Below are positions 34,582 to 44,546 of a stretch of 64,000 nucleotides of DNA, piece by piece; position 1 is the stretch's first letter, and every line of letters starts with the position of its first letter. A program made the translations under genes and the position numbers. The stretch spans positions 310,001 to 374,000 of the forward strand of contig NZ_CAAJGK010000074.1 of the NCBI RefSeq assembly GCF_900996245.1, given 5' to 3'. The stretch comes from Paraburkholderia sp. BCC1886 (GTDB lineage Bacteria; Pseudomonadota; Gammaproteobacteria; Burkholderiales; Burkholderiaceae). The notes under the pieces are model-generated. The model was given only the letters and a program-made list of their open reading frames with translations. It ran no database searches and had not been told where the DNA came from.

Positions 34582-36054
34582 CTAACCGAACAGGCCGTGG
34601 AGAAACCACCGCTGGTCGTCTTCGGCGTCGCGGCTGCTGACGCGCTCGCGATAGATCCAGAAACAGCTTTGGTCCACACCTTGCGCGACGAAGTAATCGC
34701 GCGTCATCAGTTCGCCGTCGAACCAGCCGGACTCGATGCGTTCGCCCGGCGACACCATGCGAAGCGGCGAGCCATAGAACGGGCGATGCTGGCGCATCAG
34801 CAGGCGCACCGGTTTTTCCAGCAGCCAGGTGGGCCGCGGAAGTCCGTGCGGCAGCGCCGTGCCTTTCGACGCGCTCGCCACCGGCACCCAGCGGTTCGCG
34901 ATTTCCGGCCGGTAATCGGCGGTCGGCGCGGGCCGCAGCACGTTGTCCTCGCCTAGCCGCGCGACCAGCAGTTCGACCAGCCGGGCGTGATCCTCGGCCG
35001 TGCCGCCCGGCTCGGGAAACAGCGTGTCGGACTCGGGAATGGCCGGCTGAACCGTGGCGGCGACGAGCCGCAGCGCGATGATCGGCGCACTCAGTTCCTC
35101 GATGCGACCGAGCCGCTCCTTGATCAGACGCACCAGGTGTTCTTCCCGCCAGGTCGGCTCGCCGAGCGCGATCGAGATCGAGGTGGGCTCGATCGCGTGC
35201 CTGCCGCGCTCGTGCTCCAGAAACAGCGTCGCGCCCGTCAGCGCCAGTTGTTTCGCGCACAGCCAGCCGCAAAGCTGCACGATCAGCCGATGCGCACCGA
35301 ACAGCGCCGCCTCCGCGTGTTCGATGCGATCCGGCATTTCGATCCGCGCGGCAAAGGTCGGCGGCAATTCCAGCCAGTCGAACAACTCGGGCGCCGTGCC
35401 GAATGCGCGATCGAGCGAATCGAGCAGATGCTCGCCGCAACGACGCTGCAAGCCCGCGCGCGGCAGCCTGCGGACATCGGCGATCGATCCGCAGCCGAGT
35501 CCCGTGAACCAGTCTGCGAACGGTCTTATTTCCGGGACAGATAGCAACGACAAGGCGGACAGTTGCCGGTCGAGCGAGTCGAGTTTCAACACCCGCCGGT
35601 TGCGGTGTTTGGCGAGCAGCCACGCGCCCTGCCCGGTGGGCGCCGCGCTGATGCGCGCGGTGAAGCCCAACGCCGCCAGAATGGCTTTCGCCTGCCGGCA
35701 GATCGCAAGCAGCCCGCCGAACAGACGCAGGCTCGCGCCGATGTCGGCCACCACGACGGCTTCGTCGAGCACGGCCACGTCGGGCGAGAACTGCATGAGC
35801 GCCACCGCGACTTCGCGTTGCGCGGCGTGTTCGCGAGCCGGGTCGCGTTCGTGCATGTCGACCTCCGGCGCGAGCGTCAGCACGCCGCCGCGTTTCATGC
35901 CGGGGCGGATACCCGCCGACCTTGCGACGCCGTCCGCAATCAGCACCTTGTCGCGCTCGAGCACCACGCTGCCGTGCTCGGGCTCAGGCAGCCACCTTGG
36001 CCGGAAGACCTCGAGTTGCAACCGGGGCAAGTGGACGGCGAGAAATACGCGCAT
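34582..36054 (-). CDS. imuB: Y-family polymerase-like mutasome protein ImuB
   Basis: A 490-residue Y-family relative that recruits DnaE2 and the beta clamp without itself polymerising. It starts MRVFLAVHLPRLQLEVFRPR. Where active Y-family enzymes have catalytic acids, only partial equivalents are visible (VVADIGASLRLFGG), as expected for ImuB. The gene overlaps the end of imuA by 71 bases and stops 18 bases before dnaE2. Confidence 0.93.
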   Translation of the reverse strand: MRVFLAVHLPRLQLEVFRPRWLPEPEHGSVVLERDKVLIADGVARSAGIRPGMKRGGVLTLAPEVDMHERDPAREHAAQREVAVALMQFSPDVAVLDEAVVVADIGASLRLFGGLLAICRQAKAILAALGFTARISAAPTGQGAWLLAKHRNRRVLKLDSLDRQLSALSLLSVPEIRPFADWFTGLGCGSIADVRRLPRAGLQRRCGEHLLDSLDRAFGTAPELFDWLELPPTFAARIEMPDRIEHAEAALFGAHRLIVQLCGWLCAKQLALTGATLFLEHERGRHAIEPTSISIALGEPTWREEHLVRLIKERLGRIEELSAPIIALRLVAATVQPAIPESDTLFPEPGGTAEDHARLVELLVARLGEDNVLRPAPTADYRPEIANRWVPVASASKGTALPHGLPRPTWLLEKPVRLLMRQHRPFYGSPLRMVSPGERIESGWFDGELMTRDYFVAQGVDQSCFWIYRERVSSRDAEDDQRWFLHGLFG

Positions 36055-36694
36055 GGTGCGAAAACAGGACAGGTGTGGGTTGGAGGGGAATCGACAGAGG
36101 TTCTGCGCGTGCTGGACCTCGTCGCTTGGTTATATCGACCGTGAGGCCGTCTTTGTCGGGTCTTAACGCGAGGCGCAGGACGGCGGGTGAAGCGTCTTGC
36201 GCGGCGGCCAGCGGGCGAACCATGAAGAAAAGCGTTTCCGCCGATTGAGCTGCCAGGTGAAGCCGGCGCAGCGACGACGTCTGGACGTGCTGGGACCAGA
36301 AAAGCAGCGCGCCGCAACTGCCGGCACGCAGGATCTGCTCGGCGGACCACAGGGCGTCGGCTGTTTTCGACGCGCGGATTTGCAGCAGTTGTTCCGGGGC
36401 GAGGCCGATGTATTCGAGGCCCAGTCCGTTGGGCGTGTGCGGCGGCTGAACCAGCGCGACGGGGCGTTTGCCCAGCGTGCTGAGGGCGGGCCGCAGCAGG
36501 CGCAATTCGCCGACGCCGGCTTGCTGGACCAGCAGGTCGATCAGCGCGCCGATGGGCCAGCCGCCGCCCGGAAGCTGTTCCGATAACGCGGGATAGCCGG
36601 TTTCGACGACGCGGCCACGGCCGCGCGCAAGCTGGGACGCCCGCCACAGGGACGGGTGAATGGCTTCCGGTATAGTGCTGGCGGCGGCGGGCAT
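35984..36694 (-). CDS. imuA: Mutasome accessory protein ImuA
   Basis: A 236-residue SulA/RecA-like protein that works with ImuB and DnaE2. A RecA-like fold is suggested by YPALSEQLPGGGWPIGALID and the GALLFWSQHVQ strand. It is the first gene of the cassette, with a consensus LexA box 17 bases upstream of its start. No Shine-Dalgarno is evident. The unusually long overlap (71 bases) with imuB suggests coupled translation. Confidence 0.9.
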   Translation of the reverse strand: MPAAASTIPEAIHPSLWRASQLARGRGRVVETGYPALSEQLPGGGWPIGALIDLLVQQAGVGELRLLRPALSTLGKRPVALVQPPHTPNGLGLEYIGLAPEQLLQIRASKTADALWSAEQILRAGSCGALLFWSQHVQTSSLRRLHLAAQSAETLFFMVRPLAAAQDASPAVLRLALRPDKDGLTVDITKRRGPARAEPLSIPLQPTPVLFSHHARISRRPLAPVATRGLPAKVAA

Positions 36695-36710
36695 GAGGTG
36701 TAGGAAAAGA

Positions 36711-36726
36711 CTGTATGGATATACAG
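36711..36726 (-). promoter_or_regulatory. LexA (SOS) box upstream of imuA
   Basis: CTGTATGGATATACAG matches the CTGT-N8-ACAG LexA consensus of gamma- and betaproteobacteria exactly at all eight fixed positions. It ends 17 bases before the imuA start, where LexA would block initiation until DNA damage. Confidence 0.92.
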
Positions 36727-36745
36727 TATCCTACACGGAAAGTTG

Positions 36746-37708
36746 CTACGGGGAACTGGCACTTTTTTGAGGAGACTTCACCCGGCGCTGCCATGGCGTT
36801 CGCCAGGTTTTAATCCACGCATCGCCGTTCACGACCACGAGCCCGACGCAGACCAGCACCGCGCCCGCCACGAAAGCGGCGCTCAGCCGCTCGTTCAGCA
36901 GCACCACACCCCACACCACGCCGAACAGCGGCGTCATGAACGACAGCACGCCGAGCCGCGCGGCCAGATAGCGGCGCAACATCGCGAACCAGACCAGGAA
37001 ACTCACGAAACAGACGAATACGGTCTGGAAGACGAGGCTCGTCCACAGCGCCGGCGACCCGTGAAAGTGCGTCTTGCCGAGCAGCACGGTAGCCGCCAGC
37101 AGAATCACGAACGCGCCGGCGAGCTGATAAAACAGCGTCTGCGTGGCGGGCGCTTCGCTCAGGCGGCTGGTTCGCACCGCGACGGTCGTCATGCCCCACA
37201 TCGTCCCGGCGCACAGGCCGAGCAGATCGCCCCACATCCACGCGGGAAGTCGCGCGGAATGCGAATCCAGCAACGCGGGTCCGAGAAACGCCAGCACGAT
37301 GCCGAGGAACGCGAGTCCCATCCCGCTCCATTGCAACCGGCTCAGGCGTTCGTCGGGTAATCGCAGATGGAGGCCGAGCGCCGCGAAAAGCGGCGCCGTA
37401 TAGAGGAATACGACCATGTGCGACGCGCTGGTCCAGTTCAGGCCTTGCGCCACGCACAGATATTCGATGGCAAAGAGCACGCCGACCGCGGCGCCCGGCA
37501 TCAGCATGCCGCGCTTGAGCCAGTGCTCGCGCACGATAAGGCGCGCATAGAGCAAAACCATCACGGCAGCGGCGCCGGAACGCAGGGCGATCTGGAACAC
37601 GGGCGCCGCATCGATGGCCGATGCCTTGAGCGCCACCTGCTGCAGGCTCCACGTCATGCAAAGCGCGACCATCGTGAGTGCCGCCCGACCATCGACTGTT
37701 TTTCTCAT
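36746..37708 (-). CDS. DMT/EamA-family transporter
   Basis: A 320-residue inner-membrane protein with two EamA repeats of about five helices each, typical of metabolite exporters. It begins MRKTVDGRAALTMVALCMTW; an in-frame GTG lies six bases upstream within the Shine-Dalgarno. It diverges from an AraC-family regulator with a 93-base gap, so the two are probably functionally linked. The substrate is unknown. Confidence 0.87.
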   Translation of the reverse strand: MRKTVDGRAALTMVALCMTWSLQQVALKASAIDAAPVFQIALRSGAAAVMVLLYARLIVREHWLKRGMLMPGAAVGVLFAIEYLCVAQGLNWTSASHMVVFLYTAPLFAALGLHLRLPDERLSRLQWSGMGLAFLGIVLAFLGPALLDSHSARLPAWMWGDLLGLCAGTMWGMTTVAVRTSRLSEAPATQTLFYQLAGAFVILLAATVLLGKTHFHGSPALWTSLVFQTVFVCFVSFLVWFAMLRRYLAARLGVLSFMTPLFGVVWGVVLLNERLSAAFVAGAVLVCVGLVVVNGDAWIKTWRTPWQRRVKSPQKSASSP

Positions 37709-37801
37709 GCTCACCCCGAACTCGACGGCCCACAGTATCGACTGAACCGTTTAGCACGATATAGTGCCAAACTGACATTCGATCGCGCGAGGACGTCAAC
37801 T

Positions 37802-38617
37802 GTGCAACGCGGCATACCGTCTCCGACAGCCCATGTGCGGCTGCCGCCTTTCTCCGACCAGCTGCCGGCGCCGGTTTTCTTCCGCACGGAGCACATGCCG
37901 GCGCATGCAACCTATCCGGTGTTGCGCCATGCATGGGGAGAATTCGTCTATTCCTACAGCGGCGTCACCGAGGTCAAAGCCGGCAACGCACACTTCATCG
38001 CGCCGCCCCATCTCGGCCTGTGGATCGCGCCGGACATCGAACACACGGGCTTCAATCATCAGGAAGCCGTGCATTGCTCGGTTTATATCCGCCGCGATCT
38101 GTGCCACGGCATGCCCGAAGAATCGTGCGCGGTGATGGTGACGCCGCTGGTCCGTTCGATCCTCGAGCACTTGCGCGATCTGCGTGAACCGCACGCGCAG
38201 ACCGATGCGCCGCAACCGCAGCCGCAACCCGCCCGCGCAAGACTGCTGCGTGTGCTGGTCGATCAGCTTTCCACGTGCCGCACGACCGGTAGCTTCGTGC
38301 CGCACAGCGACGACGCGGAACTCAACACGATCCTGCAACGGTTGCGCGACGATCCCGCCGATAACCGCACCATCGCCGAACTCGCCGCGCTCGTGAACCT
38401 GACCGAACGCACGCTGATTCGCCGTTGCCAGCGCGAACTGGGCATGTCGTTGACCGACTGGCGACAGCGGCTGCGCTTCGTCGCCGCGTTGCCGATGCTT
38501 AGGGACGGACGCAGCGTCGAATCGGTCGCGTTCGATCTGGGTTATGCGTCGTCGTCGGCCTTCATCGCCATGTTTCGTCGTTTGACGGGGTCGAGCCCGA
38601 AGCGCTTCGTTGCGTGA
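37802..38617 (+). CDS. AraC-family transcriptional regulator with N-terminal cupin
   Basis: A 271-residue regulator. The first ~110 residues form an AraC-type cupin (FRTEHMPAHATYPVLRHAWG; FIAPPHLGLWIAP) and the last ~100 a double HTH (TIAELAALVNLTERTLIRRC; VESVAFDLGYASSSAFIAMF). The GTG at 37802, with AGGA upstream, keeps the full cupin; the first ATG (37895) would remove its start. It probably controls the divergent transporter. Confidence 0.85.
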   Translation: MQRGIPSPTAHVRLPPFSDQLPAPVFFRTEHMPAHATYPVLRHAWGEFVYSYSGVTEVKAGNAHFIAPPHLGLWIAPDIEHTGFNHQEAVHCSVYIRRDLCHGMPEESCAVMVTPLVRSILEHLRDLREPHAQTDAPQPQPQPARARLLRVLVDQLSTCRTTGSFVPHSDDAELNTILQRLRDDPADNRTIAELAALVNLTERTLIRRCQRELGMSLTDWRQRLRFVAALPMLRDGRSVESVAFDLGYASSSAFIAMFRRLTGSSPKRFVA

Positions 38618-38681
38618 AGGCAGACAGCAGCTCGACAGCCGCCCTTCCCGCTCGCTCCGTCGCTCGACGAGACGACCCCGC

Positions 38682-40361
<1,680 letters not shown>

Positions 40362-40507
40362 AGGAAGCTACTTCGAGGAGGACAGGCATGATAGCCGACT
40401 GGGCGCGGGGGGCTGTTTCTTTTCTGGCTGCGGGGGTCGCGCGAAGCTCGTCGGGATACGCTTGCGCGCTTTCGTCAGGCCAGGTGCTCATTCCCCACCC
40501 ATCGCCC

Positions 40508-41410
40508 TCACCCCCCGAACCGCGGCTCCGCCAACCCCACCACACCCAATCCGCTAACCGCAAACAGCCCACCCTTATCCCGCTCCTTCTGCGGAATGCC
40601 CCACATCGGCCGGCCCATCGTCGTCACAAAAAGAATATCCAGATCCGGGCCGCCGAACATCACGCTCGTCAGATTGCGCACCGGAAAAGGCACCACGCGG
40701 TCCAGCCTGCCGTCCGGTGCAAATCGCAGAATGCGTCCGCCGAACACCAGCGCCGACCATACGTACCCCTCGGCATCGACGGTCGCGCCATCGAACGTCC
40801 CCGCCCTATCCCGTGCCGAAGCAAACACGCGCCGGTTCGCGACGGCGCCCGTCTCGATGTCGTAGTCGTACGCGTACATCTGCCGGTCGTAGGTATCGGT
40901 GAAATAGAAGGTCCGGTTGTCCGGGCTCCAGCAGGGACCGTTCGAGCAACTGATGCCGCCATCGAGCCGCGTGACCCGGCCGTCGGTGTCGAGCCGGTAC
41001 AAAGCGCCGCTGCGGCTCGACCGCTGGCCGCGATCGGCGTCGTAACGGTCGAAGTCGTAAGCCATGGTCCCGGCGATAAACCGTCCGCGCCGGTCCACCT
41101 TGCCGTCGTTGAAGCGCGTCTCGCTGTCGTCGCTTTCCGGATCGGCGATGAGCTCGACCGTCTGCGCGTCGAAGTCGTAGAAATGCAGACCGTTGGCGAG
41201 CGCGACCACGGCACCGCCCTGCTCCCGCAGCGCCATCGAACCAATGTGACGCGGCACGAAGTAGCGCCGGATATCGCTGCCGTCCGCGCGGCAACTGTTG
41301 ATCTCGGCGGCCGTGCTGTCGATCCAGTACAAGCGCTGCTCCCTGACATCCCACAGCGGCCCTTCACCCAGATGATTGTTCGCATCGACAATCAGGCGCG
41401 TTTCGATCAT
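40508..41410 (-). CDS. SMP-30/gluconolactonase family lactonase
   Basis: A 300-residue six-bladed beta-propeller hydrolase that opens sugar lactones. Metal-site regions are LGEGPLWD near the N-terminus, CSNGPCWSPD and FDGATVDAEGYVW. It is the last gene of the nine-gene operon, starting 12 bases after the dehydrogenase stop, with GGAG in place. In the operon it should convert an imported or oxidised lactone to its hydroxy acid. Confidence 0.88.
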   Translation of the reverse strand: MIETRLIVDANNHLGEGPLWDVREQRLYWIDSTAAEINSCRADGSDIRRYFVPRHIGSMALREQGGAVVALANGLHFYDFDAQTVELIADPESDDSETRFNDGKVDRRGRFIAGTMAYDFDRYDADRGQRSSRSGALYRLDTDGRVTRLDGGISCSNGPCWSPDNRTFYFTDTYDRQMYAYDYDIETGAVANRRVFASARDRAGTFDGATVDAEGYVWSALVFGGRILRFAPDGRLDRVVPFPVRNLTSVMFGGPDLDILFVTTMGRPMWGIPQKERDKGGLFAVSGLGVVGLAEPRFGG

Positions 41411-41422
41411 GGTCGTCTCCGG

Positions 41423-42391
41423 TTATTCATCCGCTTGCGCAGTCGACGCCATCGCGGCCTTCGCCTCCGCGCGGCGCTGCGCCAGCAAGGCCATCAGCCG
41501 CCGGTCGCGCCACCGGCTGCGGTTTTCTATTTCGTCGCGCGGCAAAACCTCGCGACGTTCGGCGTCGAGCCGCGCCACGCTGTCGGGCGCCCAGTCGAAC
41601 GGCACGCTGTCTTTCGCGAACGATCGGTACATCGCGCCATATCGCGTTGCATAGTCGGGGATGCCGCCGGGTGCATTCAGGTCGATGGTTTCGAACGGAC
41701 CCATGAACGACCAGCGTAATCCGAGGCCATCGCGCATCACGGTATCCAGATCGGCGGCGCTGGCGTAACCCCTTGCATAGAGGCTGAGCGCTTCGTCGAG
41801 CAACACGCCTTGCAGCCGGTTCAACAGAAATCCCGGTATTTCACGCGTGACGGTGACCGGTTGCTGTCCGGCGGCTTCATAGATTGCGCGAGCGCGCTCG
41901 ATGGTGGCCGGCGCGGTCCACGGCGCGCCGCATAACTCCACGAGCGGCACGAGCGAAGGCGGGTTCACGGGATGCGCCACCAGACATCGCGCGCGGCCGG
42001 CCAGTTCCTCCGTGAAGGTCGAGGCGGGCAAGCCCGACGTCGAACTCGCGAGCAGCGTGTCGGCACGCGTGAGCGCGTCCAGTTCGGCGAACAACGTGCG
42101 CTTCACCTCCACGATTTCCGCGATGTTCTCCTGCACCAGATCGACGTCCCGCACCGCATCGCCGAGTTTCCCGCAGGCGCTCAAACGGGCGACGATCTGC
42201 TCGACCGGTTCTTCGATCAGGCCATATTCCCGCAGATCCAGCAGGCTCTCGCGTATCGACGGAATCGCGCCATCGAGCATCGCGTTGTCCGCATCGTGCA
42301 GACGCACGTCGAACCCCGCGCGCGCAAACACGATGGCCCACGCGCGTCCGATGCGCCCCGCTCCCACCACCGCCACACGGTTGCTGCCCAT
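41423..42391 (-). CDS. 3-hydroxyacyl-CoA dehydrogenase-like (lambda-crystallin/L-gulonate 3-dehydrogenase type)
   Basis: A 322-residue NAD-dependent 3-hydroxy acid dehydrogenase. The Rossmann motif VVGAGRIGRAWAI is near residue 8; ASSTSGLPAS, HPVNPPSLVPLVE and GLRWSFMGPFETIDL mark the family. That family contains L-gulonate 3-dehydrogenase and L-carnitine dehydrogenase, all oxidising a 3-hydroxyl to a 3-keto acid. It is eighth in the operon, which also encodes a BKACE enzyme acting on beta-keto acids. Confidence 0.88.
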   Translation of the reverse strand: MGSNRVAVVGAGRIGRAWAIVFARAGFDVRLHDADNAMLDGAIPSIRESLLDLREYGLIEEPVEQIVARLSACGKLGDAVRDVDLVQENIAEIVEVKRTLFAELDALTRADTLLASSTSGLPASTFTEELAGRARCLVAHPVNPPSLVPLVELCGAPWTAPATIERARAIYEAAGQQPVTVTREIPGFLLNRLQGVLLDEALSLYARGYASAADLDTVMRDGLGLRWSFMGPFETIDLNAPGGIPDYATRYGAMYRSFAKDSVPFDWAPDSVARLDAERREVLPRDEIENRSRWRDRRLMALLAQRRAEAKAAMASTAQADE

Positions 42392-42410
42392 AGTCGGCTC
42401 CCTTGAGTTC

Positions 42411-44510
42411 TCAGGCTTTCTTGTCGCGCAACGTGATCACGGCTGCGAGGACCACGAGTCCGTTGATGATGTCGCGCACGGCTGGCGGCACGGTCGTTCC
42501 CGCCAGCAACGTGCCGAGCGCGGTCAGCAGCAGGGCGCCGCCGAACACGCCGAGATAATGGCCGCGCCCGCCGGTGATCAGGGCGCCGCCCACCACCACG
42601 ACCGCAATCGACGGCAACAGATACGGGTCGCCCATGCCGAGAAATGCCTGACTGCTGAAACCGGCGAGCAACAGCCCGACCGCAGCGGAGCACAAGCCCG
42701 ACAGGCAATACACGGCCACCAGCGTCGCGCCCACTCGCACGCCCGAGAGTCTCGCGGCAACCGGCGAATTGCCGACCGCATAAACGCGCCGTCCGAATGC
42801 CGTGCGATGCAGGAGCAACAGCGCAACCGCGAGGAACAACGGCACGCACCAGGCGGCCAGCGACAACGGCCCGAAGCGGCCGTTGGTGAAGTTGCTGATG
42901 GCCGACGGCGCCCAGCCTTGCGGCGAGCCGTTGCAATAGATCAGCGTGATGCCCTGCAGCAGGCCGTTGGCGGCAAGCGTCACGACGATCGGCGGCAAGC
43001 CGAGCACCACCACGCCCACACCGTTGAAAATGCCCACGAGCAGGCCCGCGCCCAGCACGAGCGGAACGGCCCAGACGGCGGCTTCGTTCAGACCGTGCGT
43101 GAGACCCGTGAGCAACACGCCCGACAACGTGATGAGCCACGGCACGGAAAGATCGAGTCCGCCGGTGAGAATCACCGCGCCCTGGCCGAGGCCCAGGATG
43201 GCGAGGAACAGCGTGAGCGTCAGCAGGCTCGTATAGAAATTGGCGCTCACCAGCACGCCCGGCCCGTACACCACACCGGTAATCGCAATGACCGCGAAAA
43301 AGAGCAGGTAGGCGGGCACCACGTACTTGACCCATTCGCGATTGCGCTCTATCCAGTCCGATACGGCGCGGCCCTTGAGTTCGGTGTTCTCCAGCGGCCG
43401 GAAATCTTCGACTTCGAAGTTCACGCGCCGCGCGTGCGGATCGTCCGTGGCGCGTGTCCCGGTGCGCCATGCGCTCAACCATCGGCTGGCAGTCTGCGCG
43501 CAGCGATGCACCGCGGACTGCTTGCCGATCGACGATCCCAGCACGGCCAGAATCAGGATCACCGCTTCGGCAATGGTCGTGAAAAACGCGGACACGTTCA
43601 GCACGAGCAGGATATTCACGGTGATCATCAGCGTCATGGCCGCGAACACCGTGCCCACGCAACCGCCCCGCCCGCCGCCCAGCCAGGTTCCGCCGAGCAC
43701 GACCGCGGTGAACATGGACAGCAGTAACGGCCGGCCGACGAGCGGATCGGCGGAACCCGTCTGCGCCGACACGTACAGCCCCGCCGCCGCGTAGAACATG
43801 CCGGCGAGCGCATACGTGGCGATCCGGTAGCCACGCACCGGCATCCCGTTCGAGTACGCACCATCGGGGTCGCTGCCCAGCGCGTAGAGACCGACGCCGA
43901 AACGCGTGCGCTTCACGAAAGTCCACACCAGCAGCGCGACGACCAGCACGGCGGCCGACATGGGCACCTTGTCCTGAATCAGGTCCGCCGTGATGAAGCC
44001 GCCGAACTGCTCGCCGATACTGCCGCCCGGTTTGTTCTGGATCAGCAGCGTAAGGCCCTGGACCATGAACATGGTCGCCAGCGTGACGACGATGGACTGC
44101 AGCCGGAACCACGCGATCAGCGCCCCGTTGATCAGACCGATAGCGCCGCCTATCGCCAGAATCAGCGCAACGCCGCCCCATTGCTGAACGGGCGTGCCTT
44201 GCACGAAGTGCACGGCCAGCACGTTCGCAAGCGACACCACCGCGGACGCCGACAGGTCGAAACCGCCGCTCAGAACCACGATGGTCTGCCCGATCGCCGC
44301 CAGCGCCAGCGTCGCGCTGCTCGAGATCACCGAGCCGACGTCGTACAGGCCCACCGGCGTGGCCGACAACGATACCCACGCGATCAGCATCGCGACGAGC
44401 GCGCCGATGGCGATGATCAGTCCACGATAATGATCGACGCGCGCCCGCACACCGAGGTGCGCACCCGGCCGCACGATGTCTTTGTCGTGTGACGCCATTG
44501 CAATTTTCAT
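42411..44510 (-). CDS. Fused double permease of a sugar-type ABC importer
   Basis: A 699-residue inner-membrane protein containing two RbsC-like permease units in one chain, about residues 25-345 and 390-695. They are joined by a hydrophilic stretch of about 60 residues (ending near LKGRAVSDWIERNREWVKY). Each half has its own copy of the family core (VLSGGFDLSASAVVSLANV in the first, ILTGGLDLSVPWLITLSGV in the second). Usually one permease gene supplies a homodimer or two genes a heterodimer. It lies between the ATPase and the dehydrogenase genes. Confidence 0.92.
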   Translation of the reverse strand: MKIAMASHDKDIVRPGAHLGVRARVDHYRGLIIAIGALVAMLIAWVSLSATPVGLYDVGSVISSSATLALAAIGQTIVVLSGGFDLSASAVVSLANVLAVHFVQGTPVQQWGGVALILAIGGAIGLINGALIAWFRLQSIVVTLATMFMVQGLTLLIQNKPGGSIGEQFGGFITADLIQDKVPMSAAVLVVALLVWTFVKRTRFGVGLYALGSDPDGAYSNGMPVRGYRIATYALAGMFYAAAGLYVSAQTGSADPLVGRPLLLSMFTAVVLGGTWLGGGRGGCVGTVFAAMTLMITVNILLVLNVSAFFTTIAEAVILILAVLGSSIGKQSAVHRCAQTASRWLSAWRTGTRATDDPHARRVNFEVEDFRPLENTELKGRAVSDWIERNREWVKYVVPAYLLFFAVIAITGVVYGPGVLVSANFYTSLLTLTLFLAILGLGQGAVILTGGLDLSVPWLITLSGVLLTGLTHGLNEAAVWAVPLVLGAGLLVGIFNGVGVVVLGLPPIVVTLAANGLLQGITLIYCNGSPQGWAPSAISNFTNGRFGPLSLAAWCVPLFLAVALLLLHRTAFGRRVYAVGNSPVAARLSGVRVGATLVAVYCLSGLCSAAVGLLLAGFSSQAFLGMGDPYLLPSIAVVVVGGALITGGRGHYLGVFGGALLLTALGTLLAGTTVPPAVRDIINGLVVLAAVITLRDKKA

Positions 44511-44546
44511 GATCGACCTCTGGTTCCTGATCCGGCTCGCGATGCT

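Noticed and set aside
33482..35623. Long alternative frame across dnaE2 and imuB
   Set aside because: Both real genes show conserved domains in their own frames; the alternative is a compositional shadow.
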